A DNA stretch of 59,114 nucleotides, taken from Candidatus Cloacimonadota bacterium. Lineage in GTDB: Bacteria > Cloacimonadota > Cloacimonadia > Cloacimonadales > TCS61. The first letter of the stretch is position 1, and the number at the start of each line of letters is the position of its first letter. Shown here one piece after another: positions 17,753-27,296 of the stretch. A model generated the notes under the pieces. It searched no databases. It was not told where the DNA came from and saw only the letters and a list, made by a program, of their open reading frames with translations. Made by a program: the position numbers and the translations under genes. The DNA is taken from the NCBI GenBank assembly GCA_023137125.1, contig JAGLPW010000009.1, positions 1 through 59,114 of the forward strand, read 5' to 3'.

Positions 17753-18415
17753 ATGAAAGAAGCTATTAGTGAATTTATAAAATTTGTGACAATATTATTA
17801 ATATTAATTACTGGTATATTAATAATGAAACATTATGAGTACAAGAACTTCAAGTTATTGTTAGATTCTAACAAAATAGAAGTAACGAATGATTTCAATA
17901 TTGAGGGCTTAAATGGTGTAGAAATACCTAAAAAAACAAAATATGAAGTTGACAGAAGAAAAGATATTTTATCTAATATGAAGACATACAATGAAATTCT
18001 TTATCAGAAGCAATCTGATACTTTTCAAGTTATAATTTATATACTAGCAATATTTTCTATTGTTGCTGGCTTTTTCGGATATAAGACTATTAAAGACATA
18101 AGAGAGAAAGCTCTTCAAGAGTCAGAAAAATTATCAGAATTCTATAAACAAACATTCTCTTTACTTAATAATCAAGCTGAGATATCTAAAGATTTCTATA
18201 ATGAACAATATAGTGGTTTGACAATTAAAGTAAAAGAAGAAAGAGAGAAAATAGAAAATTTATCTAAGACAGTCGAAAAATTATATGAGGATATCAAAAA
18301 AGTCGATTCAGAAACTGCTAAAAAAATTAAATCAGATAATTTGGAAACTGAAAAGATAAAAGAAGATGAAGGGGATAAAGTTACGGAAGATGTTTTTGAG
18401 GTAGAAAATGATTGA
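17753..18415 (+). CDS. Membrane protein with two helices and a cytoplasmic coiled coil, partner of the DGQHR protein
   Basis: The track starts at a GTG at 17747; ATG 17753 follows AGAAGGAAGTGATA and is preferred, giving 220 residues. Membrane segments lie near residues 8-26 (FVTILLILITGILIM) and 95-115 (IIYILAIFSIVAGFFGY). The C-terminal half is a charged coiled coil (KVKEEREKIENLSKTVEKL), predicted cytoplasmic, ending in an acidic tail. The stop overlaps the start of the next gene by 8 bases, so the two are translationally coupled. No family was recognised. A membrane anchor or sensor for the neighbouring DGQHR protein is an inference. Confidence 0.8.
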   Translation: MKEAISEFIKFVTILLILITGILIMKHYEYKNFKLLLDSNKIEVTNDFNIEGLNGVEIPKKTKYEVDRRKDILSNMKTYNEILYQKQSDTFQVIIYILAIFSIVAGFFGYKTIKDIREKALQESEKLSEFYKQTFSLLNNQAEISKDFYNEQYSGLTIKVKEEREKIENLSKTVEKLYEDIKKVDSETAKKIKSDNLETEKIKEDEGDKVTEDVFEVEND

Positions 18416-19778
18416 ATATACTGAAATTCCATTACAAGAGGTAATACAAAATAATTTGATTTTCTATAACATGGTAATTGATGCGGGTTTGATTACTGAA
18501 ATGTTTACTGTAAGCCCTGCTAAGTATAAATTAGCAACAATAAAATCCGGTGATTTCATTAAAAATGATGATGACTATTTTAGCAAATTAGATCAAAATG
18601 TAAATAGAGGTTATCAGAGATTTAAAGATCCCAAAAGAGTCCGTGAAATAAAAGAATATATTTCCCATCCCGAGAGTTATCATATAATCCCAAATTCAAT
18701 AATATTTTCTTTAAAAGCAAATATTCTAGTTGAAGCTGATAAATCAGAAATTGAATCTTTAATCAAAGACTATCCACTATCTTTTATTTTGAATATAAGA
18801 AACAATGAAAACTTTTTAATAATTCCTAAAACGATTATTAATGAAGCTCATAATAATGAAAATTTCAATCCGATGCTAATAATTGATGGTCATCATCGTC
18901 TTCAAGGAATAAAAGAATATTTATTGGAGAATTCTCAGATTAGGTTTGATATTGTGGGATCAATACTGATTAATCAAGATACTATTCATGAAGCAGAGAT
19001 TTTTAAAACTGTTAATTATGAAATTAAACCAGTTAATAAATCTTACTACTATCATATCATTGGTGAATTTGGAGTTGGGAAAAAAGAATATATTTTTCTT
19101 CATTATTTGGTTAGATTACTTAATGAAGCGAGTAAATCACCATTACATAAAAGAATTAAAATGCTTGGGAGAAGAGACTATTCAATTACAGCAAGACAAA
19201 CAATATCTCAAGCTTTTTTAGTTGAACAAATGTATACATGGTTATTTATGTACCGCAAAAGAATTATGAATAGTGATATAAAAAGAATTCCCATTTTTGC
19301 ACCTTTTATTCAGATGGGAGAAGAAAAAATATCTACAAGAATTATTGCAAAATATTTTCTATCTATTGAAGAAAATTTCAATAAACGGTATAATACTATT
19401 GTTTGGAATTCAGACCATAACAAATTTTTAAAGACTATTGGTATTGGAGCCTTAATCGAGATTTTACCTACTATCATGATAATTTTAATTAAAAAAAATA
19501 ATTGCATTGATAACCAATTTAATCAATTTAGCAAAATTCAGAAAGAAGATTTTGATTTTGTGTTGAAGCACATATTTTCCTCAAATTTTGATATTTATGG
19601 GATATTGGATTCTGAATATTCAAAAGGAAGTAGTCAGGGTCTTGTAAAAGAATTTGCTTTAGTTATGCATAGTAAAATTCTTGAGAACGAACTTTCTTAT
19701 AAAATTGATTATAATGATGCTGAAAAAGAGTATATAGCATGGTATTTTAATAAAATGGGTAGTGGTAACGATATTTAA
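18408..19778 (+). CDS. DGQHR-domain protein (DndB/DpdB-like fold)
   Basis: A 456-residue protein with the ParB-related DGQHR layout. VNRGYQRFKDPKRVREIKEYI (here near residues 63-83) leads to the signature LIIDGHHRLQGIKEYL (about residues 157-172), with the second residue of DGQHR changed to H. A FKTVN.E...VN segment, common after the signature, follows. Family members include DndB of phosphorothioate DNA modification and DpdB of 7-deazaguanine DNA modification, thought to be regulators or ATP/DNA-binding partners; no other Dnd or Dpd genes are here. Coupling with a membrane coiled-coil gene suggests a two-gene system of unknown purpose, possibly defence. Confidence 0.8.
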   Translation: MIEYTEIPLQEVIQNNLIFYNMVIDAGLITEMFTVSPAKYKLATIKSGDFIKNDDDYFSKLDQNVNRGYQRFKDPKRVREIKEYISHPESYHIIPNSIIFSLKANILVEADKSEIESLIKDYPLSFILNIRNNENFLIIPKTIINEAHNNENFNPMLIIDGHHRLQGIKEYLLENSQIRFDIVGSILINQDTIHEAEIFKTVNYEIKPVNKSYYYHIIGEFGVGKKEYIFLHYLVRLLNEASKSPLHKRIKMLGRRDYSITARQTISQAFLVEQMYTWLFMYRKRIMNSDIKRIPIFAPFIQMGEEKISTRIIAKYFLSIEENFNKRYNTIVWNSDHNKFLKTIGIGALIEILPTIMIILIKKNNCIDNQFNQFSKIQKEDFDFVLKHIFSSNFDIYGILDSEYSKGSSQGLVKEFALVMHSKILENELSYKIDYNDAEKEYIAWYFNKMGSGNDI

Positions 19779-19961
19779 TGAATTCAATCAAATAATAATA
19801 TCCAAAACATAATGAAAAATTACCTGCAACAAAGTAGCAAGTCAAATTTGTTATTAAATCTTTCAGAAAGTCATAACTCATTGTATTTTTAATAAAAAAA
19901 TAGATATTTATTGCAGGATTTATTAGGAAATAAAAAAGATGTAATCTAAAAGGTGGACTTA
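19779..19961. other. Intergenic region between the DGQHR and HAD genes
   Basis: AT-rich, about 180 bases, no gene or clear terminator seen. It separates two tightly packed gene pairs on the same strand, so the second pair may have its own promoter. Confidence 0.4.
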
Positions 19962-21434
19962 ATGAAAGACATTACCGACTTTATGTTGGAAGAATACAAG
20001 AATATATCATCTGCATTCTTTGATATATCTTCAAAAGTCGTTTCCTTTTTTAAATATATATTAATAATTTATTCAGTACCAATTATTGCATTGAATGAAC
20101 CAATCTCAACTATATCTCGGATAAAGAGATCAGATATAAACCCTATTATTTTTATTGGTATATCCATTATTGGATTATTTGTTTTAATGTATATAATTAA
20201 ACTTCGCAATGAAGCACTTTTGTATGCAAGGACTATAAATGGAGTTAGAAGATTTTTTTATGATCAAGAGTTAATGAAAATGGATGATGATGAAAAAATC
20301 ATGTTCACAAATAATTTCAATATCTTACCAACACAGAAAGAAAAACCAAGTTTTACAGATAAACAATTTTTATGGATAGTAAGAACTTTGTCAGTTATTA
20401 ATTCCTTCTATTTATTTATTGGCCTAGTGGAATGGAAGAATAATTTAACTGTAACGTTATATTTAATAAATAATTTATTCATTTCCGCAAATATTAATAT
20501 AACAAAAATAATTAAATTTATTGTAAGCCTACCAATATTCAATCTCATATATTCTTTTATTAGAAGTATTGCACTGAGTATAAAACTAGACTTGTTTACT
20601 TTTCACTATATAATACCTATCGTACTATTTTGGCTTTGGTTTCACTTCTATTTATATAGATACTACATAAAAAAAGCTGAAATCGGTTCAGATTTTTATT
20701 CACACACTATTGGTATAGATATTGATGGTGTTCTAAATGAACATGAGCAGCATTTCTGCAAAGTCTATAATGAAAATAATGAAATTTCTATTACTTCTGA
20801 TGAAATCACAAAAATGCCTGTAAATGAATGTATACCAAGTGTTACAAAATCGAGTGAAAGAAAAGTTTTTTTAGAAAAATCATATTGGCAAGAAATGCCG
20901 GTTAAAGAAAACGCAAGCAACACTATTGACGAATTGATCACTAAACTTGGTTACAAAATCAATATCTTTACGTGGAGAGAGTGGGGATTTAATAATATAT
21001 GGGCAATTAAATTTCTAAATGCAAATTTTGTTAATAAGATAAGATATTTTCTCCCATACTACTATTATGAAATATTTAAAAAAGGCAGGAAATTTAACAT
21101 AAGGAAAATAACTAGGGATTGGTTAAATAATAATAATATAAAATTTCACAAACTTACCTTTGAACAGGGTAATTTACATCATCAAGTTTCAAGTAAGAAG
21201 TATAAATATAAAAATAGATTCTATTTATCTAAAGAAAGAAAAATTAAATTTTTTGTTGAAGACAATCCCGAAAAAGCCTTTGTCCTTTCAAATATTTGCA
21301 ATATTGTTTTTTTAATGAATCATAAATATAATGAGCATAGCTACAATGAAACAATTCCCAAAGACTTACCACACAATATCATACGAGTAGATGACTGGAT
21401 ATCAATTTATAATCATCTGAATAAAATTGGCTAA
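19962..21434 (+). CDS. Membrane-anchored HAD-fold phosphatase-like protein
   Basis: The track begins at GTG 19953; ATG 19962 follows AGGTGG and is preferred, giving 490 residues. The N-terminal half has about four or five hydrophobic segments (for example YILIIYSVPIIAL, IFIGISIIGLFVLMYII, YIIPIVLFWLWFHFYLY). The C-terminal half is a HAD domain: motif I IGIDIDGVL (about residue 250), motif II-like INIFTWREWG, and a late acidic motif KFFVEDNPEKAF. The layout resembles 5'-nucleotidase (NT5C-like) HAD enzymes, but fusion to a multi-pass membrane region is uncommon. It sits 3 bases before a radical SAM gene, so the two probably act together. The substrate is unknown. Confidence 0.78.
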   Translation: MKDITDFMLEEYKNISSAFFDISSKVVSFFKYILIIYSVPIIALNEPISTISRIKRSDINPIIFIGISIIGLFVLMYIIKLRNEALLYARTINGVRRFFYDQELMKMDDDEKIMFTNNFNILPTQKEKPSFTDKQFLWIVRTLSVINSFYLFIGLVEWKNNLTVTLYLINNLFISANINITKIIKFIVSLPIFNLIYSFIRSIALSIKLDLFTFHYIIPIVLFWLWFHFYLYRYYIKKAEIGSDFYSHTIGIDIDGVLNEHEQHFCKVYNENNEISITSDEITKMPVNECIPSVTKSSERKVFLEKSYWQEMPVKENASNTIDELITKLGYKINIFTWREWGFNNIWAIKFLNANFVNKIRYFLPYYYYEIFKKGRKFNIRKITRDWLNNNNIKFHKLTFEQGNLHHQVSSKKYKYKNRFYLSKERKIKFFVEDNPEKAFVLSNICNIVFLMNHKYNEHSYNETIPKDLPHNIIRVDDWISIYNHLNKIG

Positions 21435-21437
21435 CTC

Positions 21438-23111
21438 ATGAAAAAAGAGATCTTATTAATTGAACCTAATTATAGAAATAAATATCCACCTTTAGGTTTG
21501 ATGAAAATTAGTGCTTACCACAAACTAAAAGGTGACAATGTAACTTTTTATAAAGGTTGTTCAAAAAAACTACAAGCTAAAAAATGGGATAGGATTTATG
21601 TTGCAACGCTGTTTTCATTTTATTGGAAACAAACAATAAAAACAATTAATTTTTATAAACGCTGTGAAATAAAGACAAAGAACTTCTTTGTCGGTGGTAT
21701 TCTCGCAACGACAATGTTTGATGAACTATATAAAGAAACAGGAATTAAACCCGTTAAAGGACTTCTTGATAAGCCCAATGATCTTGGTAAAAAAGATGAA
21801 ATTATTATTGATAAACTCACACCTGATTATGATATTTTGGAAACCATTGATTATGTTTATCCAACGAATAACTCCTATATTTCGTATATGACTCGAGGTT
21901 GTTGCAATCATTGTAAATTCTGTGCAGTTCCTTACCTTGAACCTGCCTATATTGATTATATCCAACTGAAAGATCAAATTAAAGATATCAATAACCGTTA
22001 CGGTGAGAAAAGAGACTTATTATTGATGGACAATAATGTTTTAGCCTCTAAACAATTTGATAAGATCATTGATGAAATTTTAGAATTAGGTTTTGAGAAA
22101 GGAGCAAAGTACAGATCTCCCAATTTATTCGAAATATATTATAATAGATTATCAAAACATTATAGTGATATTGCTGCGGAAAATAAGATTAAAAGTCTAT
22201 TGAATGAATTTTCACAAACAAGATTGAAAAAGAAAGTTGTATTAGGAGAATTCCAATCATACATTTCTGAATTTGGATTATTGGATGATGATAATAAAAA
22301 ATATGGTAAACGATTTTTAACAAAATTACATTCAGCTTATCCGCATTTAAATCCAATTTATGAAAAGTATAGAAATAAAGCTCCTAGAAATAGATTCATA
22401 GACTTCAATCAGGGTATTGATGCTCGTCTTTTAACGCAAGCAAAAATGAAACGATTATCTGAAATTAATATAAAGCCTCTTCGTATTGCATTTGACAACA
22501 TAAAAGATAAAGATATATATAAGGAGAAAATTAGATTAGCTGCTGAATTTAGCATAAAAGAATTATCAAATTATGTCCTTTATAATTTTATAGATACGCC
22601 TAAAGATTTATATGATAGGTTAAAAATTAATATAGATCTTAATGAAGAACTTAATTTGAGAATTTTCTCATTTCCTATGAAATATATACCAATAACAGAT
22701 AAAGATCGTACCTATATAGGAGAACATTGGAATAGAAAATACTTAAGAACTATTCAAGCAATTCTTAATGTTACTCATGGTGCAGTGATGCCCAGACAAG
22801 ATTTTTTTGAGAAAGCTTTTGGGAAATCTTTTAATGAGTTTGAAAAATTATTATTGATGCCAGAAGATTATATAATATATAGGGCTTATTCAAAAGAGAA
22901 ATGTCTAACTGATGAATGGTGGAATCGAATTGAATCCATCAGAAGTAAATGTAATGGAACTTTTGATATGGCTCTTGAAGTTATCTATTCAAATGATTTC
23001 AAAAATATACCTACAAAAGAAATTGATGTCTCTGTTCATGATCTACTAGAGCATTATAAAAATAGAGTAAAGCTTTCAGATTTCAATAACTGGAAGGAAA
23101 TGAGAAAATAA
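21438..23111 (+). CDS. B12-binding-type radical SAM protein
   Basis: A 557-residue protein. The N-terminus LLIEPNYRNKYPPLGLMKI is the start of a cobalamin-binding-like Rossmann domain. The radical SAM cluster motif is RGCCNHCKFCAVP, CX3CX2C, at about residues 154-161. Downstream, LLMDNNVLASKQFDKI and FIDFNQGIDARLLT match the DNN and GhDaR motifs of MiaB/elongator-like radical SAM barrels. An unusually long helical insertion (about residues 225-310) lies between them. It follows the membrane HAD gene by 3 bases. A radical modification of a nucleotide, tRNA base or lipid is possible; the substrate cannot be told from sequence. Confidence 0.88.
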   Translation: MKKEILLIEPNYRNKYPPLGLMKISAYHKLKGDNVTFYKGCSKKLQAKKWDRIYVATLFSFYWKQTIKTINFYKRCEIKTKNFFVGGILATTMFDELYKETGIKPVKGLLDKPNDLGKKDEIIIDKLTPDYDILETIDYVYPTNNSYISYMTRGCCNHCKFCAVPYLEPAYIDYIQLKDQIKDINNRYGEKRDLLLMDNNVLASKQFDKIIDEILELGFEKGAKYRSPNLFEIYYNRLSKHYSDIAAENKIKSLLNEFSQTRLKKKVVLGEFQSYISEFGLLDDDNKKYGKRFLTKLHSAYPHLNPIYEKYRNKAPRNRFIDFNQGIDARLLTQAKMKRLSEINIKPLRIAFDNIKDKDIYKEKIRLAAEFSIKELSNYVLYNFIDTPKDLYDRLKINIDLNEELNLRIFSFPMKYIPITDKDRTYIGEHWNRKYLRTIQAILNVTHGAVMPRQDFFEKAFGKSFNEFEKLLLMPEDYIIYRAYSKEKCLTDEWWNRIESIRSKCNGTFDMALEVIYSNDFKNIPTKEIDVSVHDLLEHYKNRVKLSDFNNWKEMRK

Positions 23112-23118
23112 AATAATA

Positions 23119-24096
23119 TTATGTAGTTTTCATATAGGAAAAAACAATATCCTCAAACATAAAGTGATTAAAAGATTTTATTCTCCCCCACATCCATATC
23201 CACACGGATATCAGATTCGATATTATCTGAGCAAATATCTCCCTTGTCATTTCAGGGAATATTTGTTTATCCCAATTAGTTGGATCATTAATTGGGAAAA
23301 GTAAGAGTGACCTTTCTTTTGTTTGAATGCACAGATCTATCATATATTCCATTAAACCTCTCTCAGAGATCAAATAAGGCTTTATTTCATCACAATGGGA
23401 ACTATTTGTCACATTGAATCTAATTTGCTTAGATAATGCATTTGGTGGTTTCTTATCCTTTTTCCGTTTTACTTCTATGATGCTTTCTTTAATTGCGATC
23501 GGATTGACAGCATTTTCCCATAATTGTTCAATTTGACCATGTAATTTATCTGTGTAATATTTGCCATTTCTAGGTTTTGTTTTATCTTTAGCTGAAGGTG
23601 GATCATCTCGTAGATCACAATGCATTGGAACATGTGCATCAACAATATAATGTGATATCATTAAGTACTGATACATGATCTGTTGCATTGTACATCGATC
23701 ATTGTATCTTCTCAACTTATCCATATCAGAAATAACACGTGCTAAGTGATCAACCTTATAGGGGAGACCACCTCCACCAGAAGCACGATAGTAATCCTTT
23801 TTATGAATTTCCTTAGCAAAGGAACTGCTTTGTGGGAATTCCCGTTCAGTAAAAAGTTTAAATGTATGATATTGAGATTTATCATTTAGTATATCATCCG
23901 GAGCCCATGAAGCTTCACTTATTATGTCTTTATAGTGCATAAGCATTCTTTGAAGTATTTTCCCTTCTCGTCGGATCTTAGTAATCGTTTTAGAAGCTGC
24001 TTTTTTATTTGATCTTGGATAATGAAGATTACCTAAACCAACATATAGAAACTCAATTCCTTTCATTGCAAGATAAATATGAGTGTTATGCTTCAT
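23119..24096 (-). CDS. All-alpha zinc phospholipase C / S1-P1 nuclease-like protein
   Basis: A 325-residue protein without a signal peptide. The N-terminal HNTHIYLAMKGIEF, the APDDILND segment, and SHYIVDAHVPMHCDLRDD followed by LHGQIEQLW place histidines and aspartates as in the zinc-dependent phospholipase C/S1-P1 nuclease fold. It converges on the radical SAM gene with 7 bases between stops, leaving no room for separate long terminators. A C-terminal fragment of the same gene recurs at 28603-28725. It shares the theme of the 24974 gene. The enzyme activity is an inference; the family also includes inactive members. Confidence 0.7.
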   Translation of the reverse strand: MKHNTHIYLAMKGIEFLYVGLGNLHYPRSNKKAASKTITKIRREGKILQRMLMHYKDIISEASWAPDDILNDKSQYHTFKLFTEREFPQSSSFAKEIHKKDYYRASGGGGLPYKVDHLARVISDMDKLRRYNDRCTMQQIMYQYLMISHYIVDAHVPMHCDLRDDPPSAKDKTKPRNGKYYTDKLHGQIEQLWENAVNPIAIKESIIEVKRKKDKKPPNALSKQIRFNVTNSSHCDEIKPYLISERGLMEYMIDLCIQTKERSLLLFPINDPTNWDKQIFPEMTREIFAQIISNLISVWIWMWGRIKSFNHFMFEDIVFSYMKTT

Positions 24097-24170
24097 GTTT
24101 CCCTCTCCTTAACATTTATTATGTTCTAATTAAAATGCTCTGTCTCTTTTGTAAAATTCCATAATTTTTC

Positions 24171-24476
24171 CTAAATAATCTTCACTACTTTCATCAAAAC
24201 ATCAATCCCGGCATTAACAGCATTTTCAACAGCTTTCTTTTTCATAACCTTAATTGCCAGCATTTGATCCTGCATTTTTAGCATATTTTGTCTCAGTTTG
24301 GTTTCGTATTCTTCGTTGGTAAAGTCACCGGTTATGTAGTAATTCGTAATTTTGGCTAAAGCCTGCTTGTTTTCTTCTAATACATGCAGTAGGTAACCTT
24401 TAACTTTATTTACATCCTTTTTAAAGGACTTCAGCATGGTATCGTACAACTCCTGAAATATTTGTTCAAAATCCAT
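24171..24476 (-). CDS. Small helical protein, unknown
   Basis: A 101-residue protein, helical throughout (FEQIFQELYDTMLKSFKKDV), with an amphipathic C-terminal helix (VENAVNAGIDVLMKVVKII) that could bind membranes. It starts 9 bases after the preceding lipoprotein gene, with AGGAGT upstream of ATG, so the two are co-expressed. No family was recognised. Confidence 0.65.
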   Translation of the reverse strand: MDFEQIFQELYDTMLKSFKKDVNKVKGYLLHVLEENKQALAKITNYYITGDFTNEEYETKLRQNMLKMQDQMLAIKVMKKKAVENAVNAGIDVLMKVVKII

Positions 24477-24485
24477 ATCGTACTC

Positions 24486-24908
24486 CTATTTTTTGGCAGC
24501 TTCTGCTACAGCAAGAGCATAAAATTGTTCGCGTATTGTGCTCCAGTCTACATCAATTAGAGAGTTTTTGTAAGCATCATTCTTTTTGTGTGCTGCTTTA
24601 TATTCCAGCCAGTTCTGCAGAATATGTTCAGAGATCTTAATAGACTCTTCATTTTTCGGTCTCATTTTATTCTGCATTATCAAAGAACGTAGTTCAATTT
24701 CAATTTCGATGTAGTTGCTTGAAGATTTTTCGTACAACCTTTCATCAGGTTCTTCCTCGAGAAGTGTAATGAAAAAGATATCTACTCTTCTTGAAATTTT
24801 GATAATTCTAAAAGTTGTGTCTCGATCATAATCAGCAACTTGATTGAATACGCAGGATGAGATCATTAAAATTGAGATTAATAAAATTAGTATTTTAGTT
24901 TTTTCCAT
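24486..24908 (-). CDS. Small predicted lipoprotein
   Basis: A 140-residue protein with a type II signal peptide (KILILLISILMISSC) giving a lipidated cysteine near residue 19, then a hydrophilic helical domain (YIEIEIELRSLIMQNKM). GGAGGAGTT precedes the ATG. It lies in the minus-strand group of lipoproteins and hydrolases. The function is not recognised. Confidence 0.75.
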   Translation of the reverse strand: MEKTKILILLISILMISSCVFNQVADYDRDTTFRIIKISRRVDIFFITLLEEEPDERLYEKSSSNYIEIEIELRSLIMQNKMRPKNEESIKISEHILQNWLEYKAAHKKNDAYKNSLIDVDWSTIREQFYALAVAEAAKK

Positions 24909-24973
24909 AACTCCTCCTTATAAAACAAATTAGTTATTTTTTTCATTCATTGCATCACTAATTATCTTATTTT

Positions 24974-26035
24974 CTAAGCCAAAATTAAACCATGCTTAGG
25001 TAATAAGGATCTCAATACGTAATTTCTATGTTTTCTAGCAGCTTCATAAAACAAATAGTGATGTGTTTTCTCAATTTCAGCTTTTCTTAAATTCTTCTTT
25101 TCTTGCTTTGTGATTTTCCATGTTCTTTCATCATATCCGATCTTTTTGTCCTTATCGGAAGCATTAAACAACATATTATATGAGATTGCTTCTTTCCATT
25201 TTTTTATCCGCAGTTTCTTTTCTCCTTCTTGCTCTAATATGCTCTTAATTTCTGCAGAAATTGAATTCCATTCAACAGCTTTTTGTATATCACCTTTTCC
25301 TGGATTGTTCATTACGAATTGTTTAAAATATCGATGTAATTGCTCACAAGCTTCTAAGAAATCTTCGGAATTAGTTCTTTCTACTTTCTTTCTCCTACCT
25401 TTTTCATATTTATATTCCCATTTCAAATATGGTTTATCAGGAAAAGTAGCAACTGCTCCATGTCCCATCGGTATTGTTTCAGCTAAACTTGACATTAACC
25501 TTTTAATAAATCCGACCTTTCTTTTCTGGTTTCGTATTTTTGTACTTGAGTTTTTTTCAAAAGTATGGATACTATTATCTTTAACTCTGTTTAATGATGT
25601 ACTTTTACCTATGAATCCGTAGTGTGCAAATGTATCTGCAAAAACATGGGCTGTAATTCCACAAAGGTATGGTCCAATATTCTTTTTCTTATGCACTAGT
25701 GCATGTTCAAGTATAGCATCTGCTGTTTTGCTGTTTTTTTCACAGATCATTCTTTTAGTAAAATTCTTTGCGTCTTTATTATCTCCTGGTAGAAAATGGA
25801 AAGCAACCCAAACACGCCATTGATCCTCCTCAAATGCATTTTTCAGATCAAGAGGTTTGTGCGATGTCATTGTTGGAAGTATCGCAGATTTTTCCTTTTT
25901 AAAAATAATTGTTCCATCACCTAGAGCATCATCAACAAATTGTGAAGAATACGCAATTATATTTGCAGTTTCTTCATTTATCCCTGCTGCTCTACATAAA
26001 CAATAAACTCCATAAAAATGCATATCTTTTTGCAT
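24974..26035 (-). CDS. DUF6765-like protein (zinc phospholipase C-related fold)
   Basis: The track starts at TTG 26056; ATG 26035 has GGAGGAAAATT upstream and begins MQKDMHFYGVYCLCRAAG, giving 353 residues. The DMHFYG start, SSQFVDDALGD, LPTMTSHKPLD, FHFLPG and YLCGITAHVFADTFAHYGF segments are, from memory, those of the DUF6765 family. The conserved His/Asp residues suggest an all-alpha metal hydrolase like the 23119 protein. No signal peptide is visible. Being on the same strand and in the same cluster as a patatin suggests lipid-directed roles, which is an inference. Confidence 0.75.
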   Translation of the reverse strand: MQKDMHFYGVYCLCRAAGINEETANIIAYSSQFVDDALGDGTIIFKKEKSAILPTMTSHKPLDLKNAFEEDQWRVWVAFHFLPGDNKDAKNFTKRMICEKNSKTADAILEHALVHKKKNIGPYLCGITAHVFADTFAHYGFIGKSTSLNRVKDNSIHTFEKNSSTKIRNQKRKVGFIKRLMSSLAETIPMGHGAVATFPDKPYLKWEYKYEKGRRKKVERTNSEDFLEACEQLHRYFKQFVMNNPGKGDIQKAVEWNSISAEIKSILEQEGEKKLRIKKWKEAISYNMLFNASDKDKKIGYDERTWKITKQEKKNLRKAEIEKTHHYLFYEAARKHRNYVLRSLLPKHGLILA

Positions 26036-26090
26036 AATTTTCCTCCATTTGTACAATTATTACTTATATTATTTACACATAACCTAATAA

Positions 26091-26408
26091 TCATTCGAAC
26101 GGTCGCGCAATAAAAACGTAAAAGCATAATAATGGCCAAAAATAAATAAAAGGAATTTTTAATTTTGGAGCAATCACTAATTTTCGGTTAAGCAAACGTC
26201 TAAAAACTAACTCAGCGAGAAATCCACTTAACAAAGCCTCAATGGCAAACACTCTATCAGAAACAGCAGATAATCCTAAAATGAGCCGTACTGAAATCCC
26301 AATCACAACCAGAAAAGCACCTCCGATCAACAAAAACAAAGCTCCCCAATATGGATAAATTAAGAAGGTTGTCTTTAAACTTTTTTCCTTTGAATTGTCG
26401 ACATTCAT
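26091..26408 (-). CDS. Small membrane protein, unknown
   Basis: A 105-residue protein with three hydrophobic segments (WGALFLLIGGAFLVVIGISV, AIEALLSGFLAELVF, FIYFWPLLCFYVFIA). GGAGGTGATAA precedes the ATG, and the gene follows the 26428 lipoprotein by 19 bases. No family was recognised. Confidence 0.7.
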   Translation of the reverse strand: MNVDNSKEKSLKTTFLIYPYWGALFLLIGGAFLVVIGISVRLILGLSAVSDRVFAIEALLSGFLAELVFRRLLNRKLVIAPKLKIPFIYFWPLLCFYVFIARPFE

Positions 26409-26427
26409 TTATCACCTCCAGATATCA

Positions 26428-27180
26428 TTAATATTCCCAACACATTATTGCAAGCATTGCAATCTGTTCTTCAACAATAGGACCATATTGATTCATTACT
26501 TCATCGACTAATTGACCCATTGAATGATCTGTTTCTATCAGCATGTTAATAATCGGTAAAATTTGTCGTATCTGATTACGATTTTCTGTGCCAGTAGTCT
26601 TAAATAGGCTCCAGTTTCCATTCGCTGCGTAAGGTAATACCTTTGCAAGCCATAATAACTCATTACCCATCAGATATAAATCTACCGAACCGCTACCGAT
26701 ACTATTTGCTACATCACGAGCCTGCTCCATAGTTGCTCCCATTCCCAGAGCACTCTCATAACCTCTGTCATAATCTTTTTGAGCAAAGGAGCTTAAAGCA
26801 CTGGAAACAAGCTTGTTTCCTAGATATTCAGTATATCTAATTACGGTACAATCTTCAACAAAATATGTTCTGTTTTGTTGAATGTACTCAACCAACTCAG
26901 AAGGGTTAGATAGTGGATTTGCAAGAAAGTAAACACGACCTATGATTTGTGCTATCTGCTTTAAACATTCAGAGCAGAATGATTGCTTTACTACAACCTG
27001 ATATTCATGAACCTTTTTTTTGGGAACTTCTAAAGTTTCAATCTCTTCTTTTATTACTTTACTACATTCCAAACAAAGAATTTTATATCCTGAAGAAACC
27101 GAAACTGTTTTTTCTGTACACCCAATTGTGAAAATAAGTAGCAATACAATCCCTAACATAATCCTTGATTTGTTACACAT
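26428..27180 (-). CDS. Lipoprotein with a four-cysteine zinc-ribbon-like region
   Basis: A 250-residue protein with signal peptide and lipobox (IVLLLIFTIGC, lipidated Cys near residue 21). After the anchor come CLECSKVI and, about 30 residues on, FCSECLKQI, a pair of CxxC motifs that could bind zinc. The rest is helical with small-residue patches (GYESALGMGATMEQARDVA). AAAGGAGAATTG supports the start. The role is unknown; exported four-cysteine ribbons on lipoproteins are not common. Confidence 0.75.
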   Translation of the reverse strand: MCNKSRIMLGIVLLLIFTIGCTEKTVSVSSGYKILCLECSKVIKEEIETLEVPKKKVHEYQVVVKQSFCSECLKQIAQIIGRVYFLANPLSNPSELVEYIQQNRTYFVEDCTVIRYTEYLGNKLVSSALSSFAQKDYDRGYESALGMGATMEQARDVANSIGSGSVDLYLMGNELLWLAKVLPYAANGNWSLFKTTGTENRNQIRQILPIINMLIETDHSMGQLVDEVMNQYGPIVEEQIAMLAIMCWEY

Positions 27181-27296
27181 TTCATCAATTCTCCTTTTTT
27201 TTCATTTCTCTTCAATGTTTTAATTTTCTTTGACATAATTCCCCTCCAATTGTACTTTTTCATACTTATACTATTTACACTTAACCTATAAACTAA

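Noticed and set aside
17753-23111. Complete Dnd/Dpd DNA modification system around the DGQHR gene
   Set aside because: No DndA/C/D/E, DpdA or restriction partner genes are found on either side; only the DGQHR-like protein is present.
25110-25622. 170-codon plus-strand ORF opposite the DUF6765-like gene
   Set aside because: Antisense to a gene with a strong ribosome site and family motifs; its composition is shadow-like.
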